Source: Apium graveolens (Eukaryota; Streptophyta; Magnoliopsida; Apiales; Apiaceae). Taken from it: a DNA stretch of 64,000 bases. The DNA lies in NCBI RefSeq assembly GCF_009905375.1, contig NW_027418095.1:62001-126000 (forward strand). The letters run 5' to 3'. The first letter of the stretch is position 1, and each line of letters starts with the position of its first letter. This document shows, piece after piece, positions 25,102 through 36,909 of this stretch. The position numbers and the translations under genes are program-made. The notes beneath the pieces were generated by a model that searched no databases, was not told the origin of the DNA, and saw only the letters and a program-made list of their open reading frames with translations.

Positions 25102-26860
25102 TTATTTATTAAATAATATTCTTTATTTTATTAAAGAATAATGTTTCGATAATCAAACTTATTTTCGATTATTCAAATAAAGATAGTACTTTCGTATAAG
25201 TATATCTTTGGTTATTTAATATTCATTTCAAGTATAAGTTTTACAACTTCTACCTCAATTATTTGTATAAAGATTATTCTTTATGGGAATATTATTTAAA
25301 TAATAATATTCAGATATTTTCTAATATATTGGGACTGATTTACTTTATTAAATCAGCATTACTCCAAACACTCTTTAAAGTGTTTTCGAGTCTTTAAAAT
25401 GATTTTTAAAAGTTAGAGCGGATCCCAAAACTCATTTTTATATATTTAAGATCTTCCTTTTTAAAGGGGATTTAAATACTCGCTCAAAACCTGAGGGATC
25501 CGGCTCTGTGGTGTATTTTATATTCGCAACAAGGTTGCTGTTTTGATAAATGAATTGATTACTTACCCAACGTTCGGGAAGTAAGTCCAACTATCGAGTC
25601 GGCATAAGCAACATGGGCTCAGTGGGCGTCCATGATAGTGTAAGTGGCTCAGTGGGAGTCCATCAAATGTGTAAGTGGCTGAGTGGCAGTCCAGCATAAG
25701 GTCCCATTGCGACCAGGGTGATGACCAGTGGGGAATTCGTCCATCTACTAGTAGAAAAGGTTACTTATTGGTATCTTTGCCTGATCAGCAAGATATCGGG
25801 TTTATGCCAAAATTCTTTCCTTTCCAAATTTATGGAATATTGCAACTCTGTTCATACTTTACATGACAGAGGTTTTCAGGAAATGTATGGGAGATATATA
25901 TATGAATATATTTATATATCGGGACTTAATGAAGCATTTCGTAACTTCATTATTTATAATGATATTTCAAGGATTGAATCTATTCAAGTCTTATCTTGTA
26001 GTCTCATCTGGGTGATGAACTTTTGAAACTGATTATAACTTGAACGGTGATAGTTCAAGTAGTATTCGGATATAAGTATATTGGAGTATCTTGTAACTTC
26101 ATCTTTTAAACTTATATCTAGTAAATGATTATCTTGTGCATGTCAAAGATTTTCGGAAAAACGTTGAGACAAGGTTAGATATATGAGATCACCTTGTAAC
26201 GATATATTTATACAGTTATAAACTGGAACTCTGTGTATATTGTCAGAGGATTTCAAAGATTGTGAAAAGTATATATGTACATATACTGAATATTATGCGA
26301 CTTCATCGCATTAAGATATCAAACTTGGTTCATTTCTTTTGACCAAGACTTTCATGAGTACTATGAGAAGGCTCATATATTGTTAATCATTATACATATT
26401 ATTTTGGTGGGCTTGCTGCTCACCCTTGCTTTCTTCTTTCATCACACAACAACAGATAGAAAAGATGAACAGGACCAAGCTCCCGATTCGCAAGCAATTA
26501 GAAAATGTTCCGCAGTTTCCTATAGGCGTTGATGTCGCTGTAGCTGAGGTAGGAACTACCAATAGGCTAGGCTTTCAACTTTTGATGTACCAGACTTATG
26601 TATCTTTATCAATTGTAATAATGGCAAAGAAATGTAAATTTATTCAGAAACCTTTTAAGGTGTATTGGCATATAATTGTGGAATAAAACGACTTGTGATT
26701 ATTTTTGGATATTCATCTCTGAGACTATAACTTGTGGTGTGTGTATTTATTGTGGGGTCACAGTACAGAGTAGTTGATTATTTATTAAGATTGGGTGTTA
26801 TTAAGGGAAATGGAACTCGTGACAACCCGGATCCCCGACCCCGGATTTGGGGGTGTTACA

Positions 26861-29274
26861 TGCTGCCCAAATTTTCAGAAATTACCCTGCTTTTAAAAAT
26901 AAAAAGTATACTTCCGTGTGTTATTGATATTCTTGTTGATACTCCAAATAATTGCGATCTCGGTTCTTGAAAGAGGTTGTTATAACCAATCCGACTACAT
27001 ATAATTGGTCTTTGATTTCATTTAGCTGGTCATCATTTGGTGCAATTGATCAATTAAGTGAGTTAATTGGTTAATTTTACCAATTAATGGTCAGTTAGAT
27101 GGAAATTGATTCCAATTAGATTAAGTCAAAGTTTGATGTGACCTTCAAATCCGAAATCAAAGCAATGAGGAATTTGGAGAAGGTAAAGACACCAGTAGAA
27201 TTCAGAAATTGCTGCAAGTGTGTGAAGCTTTACTTGGATGAATATGCTTTTTTTACAAGGAAAATAAAAAGTTATTTGTATGGACAAGTGAGAGAAATGT
27301 TTTCAAAAACTAAAGATTTAGGATAGAGCAAAGAGAAAGAAGGAAGGAAAGGAAGAAGGGAGGTGGAATAAAGAAGAGATTAATAACTACACCAATACGA
27401 ATTTTATCAGACAACAAAGATATTTTATTATCTACAATAAAGTTTAATTAAAGGATGTCTTATTTATAAATTGTTTTAATAATCATACAATAAATGATTT
27501 ATCAAGTAATTCTATTTTGGATAGAATATGAGATATAGTTTTAACTCAGTTTCTGATTGATATTGATACTTAGATTGTTGTTGAATATCAAAAGTGGTAT
27601 TGATATAGATGATTGATGTTTACTTCAGTATGGGATGTAGTGAGCATCAAAGTTCGTATTGATATCTAATTTGATATGACATCAAAGTGAGTATTAACAT
27701 CGAGAGTTCGGTTTTGAATGAGCTATGAAAATGAAGAACAGAAATAAGAAAGAAGGTGGAATCAAAAGGATAATAAAGAGACTTTATAAGATTCCAAGAT
27801 ATAGGTAAGATATGGGTATTATGTGGGACAGAACTAAGGTGAAAAATTTAGAAAACAATTGTAAATTGAGATAGGGAATGCATCCCAGGAGTACGATTAA
27901 GTATCGAAGGCTAAAGAAAATATCTAGTGACCAGACATGAAGAGGAATTGGGGGAAACATGTAAATAAATATTATACCTACCCAAGAGTTAAGGCGGGAC
28001 ATCAAAGACTGGATGGATACATTTCGCCAAGAGACGTCGTAGTGAAATCACCTGAGAACCAAAGGTGAGGAAAGCGTTAACTGCATCATTATCGAGAGGT
28101 TATCCAAACCTAATCATTCTTTTTTATTAATAAACAGCTTGTCCAATAAGTGGGTTAGTTGCTGCTTGAAGAAATGTTGGTACATCATCAGATCCAGAAA
28201 TTGATTGTAAATGATCAATATTGTTTGATTTGAGATTTGACAGGAGTACTCATAATACGATGAATTATGTCGAACCAGAATAGTATATACCACTCCTAGA
28301 TGAATGGGGCATTAAGTAAGACAAAACTAAAAGATAGGATTTTGGTTAAACCTCGATAGCTCAAGAGATTCAAGCTATTCCAAAAATATGATACAAGACC
28401 TAGATGGCAAAGAAGACTTTCTGATAGTATGGCACAAAGAAAGAATAAACGTTATATGTGACTAGACGTCAAGGAAAGCATTGCAGTCAGTTTCGTATGA
28501 GAACTTCTTAGAACCAAAATAAATGATAATATGGGTTAGAATATGCTGGTAATGCCTCCAGGTTAGTGCATTTTCTTCAAAATAGTAAGAAAGTTTCGCT
28601 CAGCAAATATACTCGATTGTGATTCAAGGAAAATAAGATATGGTGATAAGTTCGTGCGTCAATCATATTCATTCGAGATTTTCTCGTTAATTTTTAATTT
28701 TGGAGTAAATATTGAAAACGTTAGAAATCGAATACGCCTGGGTTCAGTATATCATTCGCAGATGGACGAGAAGATTAAGAGGACGAGTAAAGAGCCTCGA
28801 ATGCAATTGGAAGCGATTATAAACTAGGTTAATTGAACAAAGAAACATGTAAGAATGAGGTTCAACAACCAGTAACTATTGCAAATATTCATGAGCACGA
28901 ATTACTAGAATTAGTAAGAAAAGATAATTAGTATGCATTATGCTGGTCCTTTTGAGACGGTAAAATAGTCAGGATAAGTGTAAGTAAGTTGGCTTCACCG
29001 CCAAACGTTTAGCAGATTCATAAGGTATTTATATGTGTATACTCAGGAAGAGTAATTTAGCTCCATTATATATAAAATGGAGACTTGAGTTGAGTTACAT
29101 GAGCAACAGATAAAATATGATGTCAGAGAGAGGCTGTTAAGTAATGAATGACACTGCGAGTAAAAGTTTATGAAAAGTTGTAAGGTTGAGGGATCGACCT
29201 AAGAAAATGGAAGTGAGATACTTGAATGTATCAATACATGGTCCTTAGTATGATTCTGAGGACATAATCCTTTT
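26861..29274 (+). pseudogene. Element D integrase and C-terminal remnant
   Basis: Third segment of D's interior. Two parts are recognisable. About 28075-28200 encodes IIERLSKPNHSFLLIN and a following stretch, matching the gypsy integrase core (usually V.DRL.K.AHF). About 28935-29270 starts YAGPFETVK (GPY/F region) and ends with RERLLSNE and a degenerate counterpart of the usual W...KVEE.TWE..SEM end of chromovirus polyproteins. Stops and frameshifts are frequent. No open frame exceeds about 80 codons. Confidence 0.7.
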
Positions 29275-29287
29275 AAGGGGGGAAGGA
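29275..29287 (+). promoter_or_regulatory. Polypurine tract of element D
   Basis: Purine run AAGGGGGGAAGGA immediately before the 3' LTR. Confidence 0.85.
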
Positions 29288-29918
29288 TGTAATATTCGGG
29301 ATATCGTGTGTAATTATTTTTATCAATAAATGATTATTATGTGAATTTTGGTGAATTATATGATGATTGATAATTATATTTACATGTTTATATGTAATAA
29401 GATATGAGTATGTTAATTTTAATATGTCCAGAATAAAATATAGATAATTATGGTATTTTTATGGCAATTTTTGGATCATTATATAATTTTATAATGATTT
29501 ACAGATTTAATAATTATTTTCTGAAAAATTACAAAATTATTTTATAAAGCCGGTCCAACTTCAACCGTTTTTATGTTTTTACAACCCGAAACTCTTCCGA
29601 AAACTCCTTCCTAACCTAATCTGGTAATTCCGGACATTTTCCGTGTTTTGACTTTTTCGATCCGGTTACGGTTTGACCCGTACGTGTCCCGGCGTATAAT
29701 TTTCGATACGATAATTATTTCGATATATCAACAAAACCCGTATTCTCGAAATATGGGATAATATTACATTATTTTCATATAAAGTGTTTTATAAGAAGCC
29801 CGGTTTGGATAATTATCCAATACGGGTATCAAATCGGATCGTTTTTGCAGTTACTTAGCGGCTAAGTAACTAATTTATCGATCCAAAATGATCCAACACG
29901 AACCAATATTCCATAAAT

Positions 29919-29928
29919 ATATATATAG
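29919..29928 (+). promoter_or_regulatory. TATA box of element D 3' LTR
   Basis: TATATATATA before GACC, in the same place as the TATA box of LTR A; U3 is about 0.65 kb. Confidence 0.55.
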
Positions 29929-30140
29929 ACCTTTTATTATTTCATTTTATTCATATAATCATAATTGATCAGTAGAAATATAGTATTTACAGAGAAAAAC
30001 CCTAAAAACGTCGTGTTCTTCATAATCAAACGCACAAACGAAGGCGTTATCGAACTCCAATTCAAGCGTGCAATATATCAAATCGAAGCTCTCGAAAAGT
30101 TCTCTCTAAATATATCAACCATTTTAGGGCAGAAATCAAG

Positions 30141-32479
30141 GTGAATTTCTTATTTATTTATTTATTTTAATTTGAATTAGTTAAGGATTAAAATATGAAT
30201 TTTTGTTCTTGATGTTGTTTGTGTGATTTGATGATTGAATCATGTAGATCTCTTCTTCCTGGTCATTTTGGTATATTATATGACAAATTTGGAGTTCAAA
30301 AACATGTATAAAAGTGTGTTTGATTCTCGGATTATAGAAATTAAGGTTTTAAAACTATGAATGTTCTTAATCGAATTTAGGAACTTTTGATTCATTGATT
30401 CTGGGCTTAATTGGATGGTATCAGCTTATAGATCGTTTCATAAGCAATCGAACCATGTAAATCTGGAGAACGGAGGAAGTATGTAACAAGTTCGCCGGAA
30501 AATGCCGTACGACGGCGTCGGAAACTTCGACGGCGTTTTCTGGGCAAACTAACAACGTTTTGCTTGAATAAACTACATGAGTGGGTTGCTGGGAATGAGG
30601 GGAACAAAACCCCGTTGATTTGGTATAAAACTGGGATGAAAACCAGGTCGTCGGAAAAGGTTCAGGCCGGCGACCATGACGTCTCCGGCAAGCTTGGGGG
30701 ATATGACTGTAAAACTTACAGTTTAGTCCCCCAAATTTTGCAAACATTTCGTTTTTAATATTCATGTTTCAAAAATTTGTAAAAATCAGATTTACGTTTT
30801 AAAATATTTAAAACTAGATCTCTATTTTATTAATTTCAGAAAATGTATTTTCTTTTTATAAAATTTTCAGAAATTGAATTTTAATTATTTACAATTCAAA
30901 ATTCAATTTTTAATTTCTGAAAATTATTTTGAATTTAAAAATAAATCTTAATTATTTAATTAATTAATATTAGTTGGCAATTAATTATTTCAGTAGTCAA
31001 TAATTTAATATTAATTGATTAATTAATTTAATTAGTTATTAATTAATTTTAATTGATTTAATAATTGGATTTAATTATTTATTTTTGATTTAAAAATTCT
31101 GAAAATAGTTTCGAACTTTAAAATATTATTTAAAAATATTTTTGAATCTCTATAATTATTATAAAATTATTTTAAAGTCGGACTCGGGTGTTCGAACCCT
31201 ATTATTTAATTATAAAATGAATCGGAGACCCGTTTTAATTCCGAAAAATGTTCAAAAATTTGCATTAAATATCTGAAAAATCATTTTGACCCCGAATCTT
31301 CTTTGAAAAATAATTTGATCGAATATATTGCATACTATGTGCTACGTGCTATCTGATTGATGTGTTATATGCCTATGTGGTTAATGTTTGACGGTTTTTA
31401 CTGTAACTTTCATTCCGTAAATCGGATTTGGGTAAAACGAAGGGTAGATAAAAGTTTATGACGTCTATGTGACGATTAGAATGATGTGAGATTGAGTATT
31501 GATAGATACTTGTGATGCCTAGCAGAGTAAATGAGGCATAAAAAAGAAGGCCAGTGATCAGTAAATAGAACTGAAGTGTAGATAAAGAAAATAAGTTATT
31601 GATGAATAAAGGCAAGGCATAGAAAAAGAAGGAATGTGATTGAAAAGTAAAATTATTAGATGAGTAAAAGTAAAGTTGGAAATCATCTGTGACAAGGCAA
31701 GTACTTCTGAACCTTCTTCAAGATATATTGTGAATATTTTCGAACTTTCTCATAACATGTTATTAGTATTCAAAATAAATTATGTTTTATATTGCAAGCG
31801 CTTCAAATTATTCAACCTTGAACCCTGATTCTTATTGATCTTAAGCCATAAGCCTTATTCTTCATAACCCATTGATTGTTGAATTCTCAGATACGAGCCA
31901 GACATATACGATACTACTCCATAAATACATATTTACCACATACTGATTTCTGATATTGAATTGTTTGACATACCAACCCTTATGCCTTGTTTAACAGAAG
32001 TCCGATCCTTGTAACCCTTGAATCATTGGTCTTTACCTTCCGATTCTTTCCTTGATTGAAAGCCAATCTTTTTGAGTTCCTTGTTATACCTTCATGGTAA
32101 TGTGAATCACCCTATGCTTCAAGATAAATGTTGTTTATAATTCAGCTTATTGAATTACATTATTTATCATATTGTTATTCTGGAATTGGATTGTTTTTAA
32201 ATGTGGACCAGAGTCATGGTCATAATAGGCCAATGTGTGCCTTGGATCTAGTATATAGAGCAAAGCTGGGAGCCTTGCTCGGGGTTAGTGTGTGACTGAT
32301 CAGCAGCCTAACCTTGATTTTTAAAATGAAAAGTGAATATCCAATTCTAATCATTGCTTATCCAGAAACTTGATTCTTCTGAATCATTTCAACTGATCAT
32401 TGTTTAACCTCAGTTATAGTTATTATGACTTGCTGAGCTAGTTAGCTCACTCTTGCAAACCTTTTTATGTTTTCAACAG
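30141..32479 (+). other. Putative leader intron in element D LTR (2339 nt)
   Basis: Donor ATCAAG|GTGAATTTC at 30140/30141. The acceptor block has GCTCACTC (branch candidate CTCAC) at about 32444, a T-rich tract, and TTTTCAACAG ending at 32479. Positions correspond to those in A, B and C. Confidence 0.55.
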
Positions 32480-32817
32480 TTGAAGAGGAAAATTGTTAGT
32501 AACGGGGATTCCCTGTCCGGTGTGCGAGCTAGGGTTCCAGGTTAAGTTGGATCGAGCTAGAAGGAGCTTTATATTGTAGATGGTTATATAAGATGGTAAG
32601 AACGATATCATTATCAGTTGTAAGTTGAACTAGTTGGGTTTTGGTACGATGTAATAAAAGTTAAGGTTGTGGCTTGCTTTCATACTTGAACCTGTTGCGA
32701 TCCATGGTTGTGAAAAGAAGGGTCAATGCATATAATATTTTACATACAGGTTTATATATTGTGTGTGTGTGTGTGTTGTGAGCCCCAAACTTTTGACCCG
32801 GTTTGGAGGGCATCACA

Positions 32818-34283
32818 CTATCTATCTCCAAACAAGGGAATTATTTATGTCTGCCCTTCAACCAAGCATGCCAAGCATCTCTACATTCCCAAACATTGTG
32901 TCAAATCAAACTTAAGGCTGCTCATGAATTTGTAATCTGATTTAAAGATCAAGAAGAGCAAGAAGCATGAGGATATGGAGATGATAAAGATCTTGGAAAG
33001 ATATATTATAGACTATGACAATATGTTGCCAACTACTAAGTACAATTTAAGGAAATATGAGGATGATGATTAGCAGAAAGATGATCAAAAACCTTCTGGC
33101 TCAAATCCAAGTCAATCCTCCAAGGCAACAAGTAGCGAGGACAAAAAGCAGGAAGAGAAGAAGAATGATGAGAAGAAAAGAGGAAGTGAGAGGAGAACCA
33201 AAAATAATCATGATGGCTCAGGATCACACCAAACCCTAAAAATCCAAACACAACCAGCTCAAATCTCAACTCAACCTTAAACATTAAATATCTTAAACAT
33301 CAATCCACCTCAAATCTCAAAACCAAAATTTCTATACAAATAAACAACCAACTCTTTCCTAAAAATTCCAATCACCACAAGCTAGACAAGTCTCAAGAAA
33401 ATTACAACCTTGCCTTTAGCCAAGCTTCACTAAAAGTCAATCTCAAATCTGTTGGGAGAAAGCCTAAGAAAACCAAGCTTACAAAGAAAAGAGAAGTCAC
33501 TGAAAGGGCCATCCGAAACTGCTTTAAGCAAAATGACTTTCTACCTCTAAATTGGTACATCTCAGATGAAGATTATTTTAAACATCTAGTTGAAGAAATA
33601 GTTAGATTCTGGGTTGTATCTCTAAGGGAAGTTAGAATTTTCTATGAAGATGGGTCCTTCACCTTTCTTGGTAGTGATTTAATGGATTCTCTTTCTCCCA
33701 CAGAAGTTAAGAGAATAATAAGTTTGCTAAAGGACAAGGATACTGGCACAAGGGCATGGAGATCAGTTATAGATGAATGGTTGATTGAAAGGGAAGAAAC
33801 AAGAAAAAGAAATGAGGTTGAATCTGAAGAGAGAAGGAGGAAGTATGATAAAGAAATTGAAATGTTCATAAAAAGATCAGAAGAGCTCAAGGCCAAAGGA
33901 ATGAGTAGAATCTCTAAGGATGGGAAATTTCTAAACATCAGAGCTGGTGGATTCTCAAGATTTAGGATTGATTTACTAGATAGTGGTTATTCAAAGGTTA
34001 CAAGACAAAAACTTGTAGAAGCTCTAAGTGGAACACCTATTATAGAAGAACTAGAAATTCTTGATCACTTGAAGGATGTTCTTAGGGAAGAAGCAAATAC
34101 AAAAACTGTATTTACCTGATACTTGTAACCATTAAACTTTGTAAATCTCCTAATGTATAAAAGTTATAATTCTATCAAGCTTTATGTATTGATTTCATTT
34201 TCCATTTTTTTAACTTGGGGTTAGTCTTGTTAACAGGCATGAATTTGTGTTAAGCAATCTTCTCACAAATTGGGGGAGATTAT
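32818..34283 (+). mobile_element. Element F interior, 3' end (SIRE-like Ty1/copia)
   Basis: After D ends, the sequence becomes the last part of a copia element: a Lys/Glu/Ser-rich coding remnant (about 33060-33240), a better preserved C-terminal ORF, and a polypurine-like AATTGGGGGAGAT (34268-34280) just before an LTR. The pol region must lie left of D outside the window. The layout matches element E, where a third ORF also follows pol and runs almost to the PPT. Confidence 0.7.
33214..34119 (+). pseudogene. Third (post-pol) ORF of element F, C-terminal part
   Basis: Open frame from 33214 to a TGA at 34117-34119; the first ATG inside it is 33682 (145 codons). A preceding Lys/Glu-rich part lies in another frame, so the full ORF is frameshifted. 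The C-terminus has FYEDGSFTFLG, LLKDKDTGTRAWRSVIDEWL, then a long charged helix (IEREETRKRNEVESEERRRK). The DG...TGT.A pattern and following helix match the end of the third ORF in element E (about 54580-55078). No membrane segment is visible. A structural or env-like role is unproven. Confidence 0.6.
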
Positions 34284-35684
34284 TGTGCAAGACATGTCTG
34301 TACTTTAACAAGACTAAGTCAAATTGACAACCCCAAGTAAGTTGTATTGTAATCTTAGTTTGCTTTTGTACTTGTAACATTTAAAGTCTGTAAAAATATT
34401 AAAGGAGCAGACTGGAGTCTTTTTGTTTAAACAGTATCAAGTCTAAGGATTCTATCTGGAAGAAGATCAAGAAGGTCATGCCTCAGAAGAATTTTTTGAA
34501 GAAGCTTGGAGTTGAATAAAACTGTTTAGATAAAAATATTCTAAATCAAAGATCTCTACAAGTCATAGATTTGGTGTTATAGAGAAGTCACTCGAGAACT
34601 CCAAATGACTTATCGAGAAGTCAGAATAGCTTATAGAGAACTCACAGAGAGATATCGACAAGTCAAATTGAAGACATTAAGATTGGAGATATCGACAAGT
34701 CATTTTTTTACTAGAGAACTCAGAGTTATCGACAAGTCAACATTCATTAGAGAACTTTGAGTTATCGATAAGTCAAATTCCATTAGAGAACTCAGAGATA
34801 TCGATAAGCCAAAATTCACTAGAGAACTCTGAGTTATCGACAAGTCAAATTTGACTAGAGAACTCTGAGTTATCGATAAGTCAATAATTCACTAGAGAAC
34901 TCAGACATATCGATAAGTCAAAGTGAAGATATGAAGACTGGAGATCTCGACAAGCCAAATTCTCTTATAGAGAACTCAGAGACCTCTACAAGTCAAATTA
35001 ACTGTGGAGTATTAGAGATCTCGATAAGCCAATATACTTTTCGAGATGTCAAGTTCTCTATAGACCTAAATGGAGACCTCGAGGTAAATCTCAAAGTACA
35101 AAGTTGCAGACTAGTTCAATATCCAAGATCTACAATCAACAAACAATCCAAACAGCTGGATTGACAAGTCTACAAAAAGCAGCTTGAAGGATGTGCAAGA
35201 TCAATGGTGAAGATTAACTGACAAAGGAAGATCAAAGTAAACACAGGATGCTAAGATATGCTAAGGTAGAAATGGAAGATACACTTTTCTTAAAATGAAA
35301 ATGACAAGATAGTTTACTAAAGTTAATAGCATGTCTTATTGTACACTGTGTAAACCAGCAGTTAACTAAATTATAAAGTTAACACTGGTCCTTTAGTTGG
35401 TTATAACAATTTAGATGGAAAATCTTGTAACTCTCTCAAGATAGAAGCTAAGCTATTTATCAACAAAGAGCCTAGAAATTTTGTAGCAAAACATTCTTAA
35501 TTTTAATATAAAATTAAGTGAGTTTTGAAAAGATCTGTGTTCTTTATTATTGCATGTTTAATTTCTGTAGTAACACATTTCACTACAAGATTTAATTTAC
35601 CTTGTTCAACCATACAAATCTAAGGAAAAGCATAAAAAAGTAAAACACATTCACCCCCCTCTGTGTGTTATTCATTTCCTAACA
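34284..35684 (+). repeat. 3' LTR of element F (1.4 kb)
   Basis: Starts TGTGCAAGACATG after the PPT and ends CCTAACA. The ACCCCCCTCTGTGTGTTATTC end resembles element E's LTR end (ACCCCCTCTACAGTGTG). The central 0.5 kb is filled with degenerate copies of a unit with AGAGAACTC and ATCGACAAGTCAA. Confidence 0.85.
34558..35080 (+). repeat. Degenerate minisatellite in LTR F
   Basis: About ten imperfect repeats of a 35-45 bp unit alternating (T/A)AGAGAACTC(A/T)GAG and ATCGA(C/T)AAGTCAA. Some copies near the end are inverted (GTCAAGTTCTCTATAG at about 35047). The same array is in the adjoining LTR fragment at 35700-36130. Confidence 0.85.
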
Positions 35685-36717
35685 ATCTACAAGTCACAGA
35701 TTAAGTGTTATAGAGAAGTCATTCAAGAACTCTAGAATGACTTATTGAGAAGTCAAGAAAAGCTACTAGAGAACTCAGAAATATCGACAAGTTAAATTGA
35801 AGACATGAAGATTGGAGATATCGACAAGTCATTTTTTCACTAGAGAACTCTGAGATATCGACAAGTCAAAATATCACTAGAGATCTCCGAGATATCGATA
35901 AGTCAAAATATCACTAGAGATCTCTGAGATATCGATAAGTCAAATTGTCACTATAGAACTCAGAGATATCGATAATCCAAAATGAAGACATGAAGATAAT
36001 AGATCTCGACAAGCCAAATTCTCTTATAGAGAACTCAGAGACTTCGATAAGTCAAACAACTATAGAGTAATTAGAGATCTCGATAAGTCATTATACTTAT
36101 AGAGATGTCGAGTTCTCTATATGAATAACTGGAGATCTCGATGTAAAACTCAAGTACAGAATGCAGATTAGTTTAATATCCAAGATTATCAATCAACAAA
36201 CAAATCAATCACTGATTTGAAAAGTCTACAAAAGCAGCTTGAAAAGTACAATATCAAAGGCCAAGATTAACTGAAAAAGTAAAGTCACAGACATGCAAGA
36301 TTTGTAAAGATATACAAAGCCAGAAATAGAAAGATTTAGTTATCCAAAAGTAGGGTTTAGTACATGTTATTACATGCTGTGTAAAACCAGTGTTTATTGT
36401 TCTATAAAGAATACACTGGATGCTTTGTTTTTAGTTGTAACAAATAGATCTGAAATATCTTGTAACTCTCAAGAGAGAAGCTGAGTTCTTAACATACTAA
36501 GAACCCAGAAATTTGTAGCAAAATACTAGCTTGATTTTAATATAAAATTAAGTGACTTTTGAAAGATAAGTGTGTTCATGTGCATGTTTTAATTATTCTG
36601 TTGAAGCATATTATCTCTACAATACAGATTACTTTGTTCACCATTCTTAAAAGTTCAAAAAGCCATTAAATTTGTTTAAAACATATTCACCCCCAGTGTT
36701 ATATTCATTACCCAACA
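35685..36717 (+). repeat. LTR fragment F2, same family as LTR F, 5' end missing
   Basis: Begins ATCTACAAGTCACAG, matching LTR F from about 34551, and ends at ACCCAACA (36717). The first 270 bases are absent. The simplest reading is that element F inserted into an older LTR, whose left part lies beyond F's 5' LTR outside the window. ATCTA (35685-35689) would then be the target duplication. Confidence 0.8.
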
Positions 36718-36909
36718 ATTTAAAAAAAATTGCATACATAATTGGCAAATATGTATCTAGTACAAAATTGGTAACACATTTGACAAATACGTATCCTAAA
36801 TTAGGATCATTGCATGTAAATGAATCAGAGGAGTCACTTCAGTTATAAACATATTTTTATCCGAGAGAGGGTAAGTCTGATTAGGGTTTCTTCAGTTTAA
36901 CAAAACACA
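36718..36909 (+). other. Spacer and possible leader of RNase H-like pseudogene
   Basis: AT-rich spacer with ATACGTATCCTAAA (36787-36800), repeated imperfectly as TTATGTATCCCAAA at 37979-37992 after a poly(A) run. Together they may mark a retroposed unit. Confidence 0.35.

Larger units (their letters stand above)
13348..26860 (+). mobile_element. Element C: complete but decayed gypsy element with 3.6/4.2-kb LTRs
   Basis: Both LTRs begin TGTAATAACCCC and end GGGGGTGTTACA. Primer-binding site, pre-gag ORF, gag-pol remnant and polypurine tract are in the expected order. Flanks TGTTG (13343-13347) and TGCTG (26861-26865) look like a 5-bp target duplication with one change. The LTRs are very similar apart from a roughly 660-bp deletion in the 5' copy. 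Integrase and C-terminal motifs put it in Ty3/gypsy, probably the Tekay/Del group, but its LTR is a different family from A, B and D. Confidence 0.92.
22666..26860 (+). repeat. 3' LTR of element C (4195 bp)
   Basis: Nearly identical to 13348-16901 but longer, because it keeps a block at about 24391-25053 containing a TA microsatellite and five tandem minisatellite units. The donor splice-like site is destroyed here (TTCATAAG at about 23377 in place of TTGGTAAG). The acceptor block is intact (AG at 26454-26455). Confidence 0.93.
5069..32817 (+). mobile_element. Element D: decayed Tekay/Del-like gypsy element, interrupted by A, B and C
   Basis: Own sequence is in pieces: 5' LTR part 5069-6530, interior 6531-8809, 12418-13347 and 26861-29287, and 3' LTR 29288-32817. 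The pieces join logically once solo LTR B and element C are removed. The LTRs belong to the same family as A and B. The first 2 kb of the 5' LTR is missing because A inserted there; it should lie left of A outside the window. D itself interrupts the interior of copia element F, whose sequence resumes at 32818. Confidence 0.85.
29288..32817 (+). repeat. 3' LTR of element D (3530 bp)
   Basis: Starts TGTAATATTCGGGATAT and ends GGCATCACA. Same family as A and B but clearly diverged. A short ORF pair on the minus strand near 30421-30765 is not shared with the other LTRs and is not called. A GT run lies at 32759-32775. Confidence 0.93.

Noticed and set aside
30421..30765. Overlapping frames on both strands in LTR D
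   Set aside because: Inside the putative LTR leader intron, not shared with LTRs A or B, no known motif.
34260..36720. Repeat array in LTR F considered as CRISPR-like or as a centromeric satellite
   Set aside because: Units are degenerate with no unique spacers, the context is a plant LTR, and the array is too short for a satellite.
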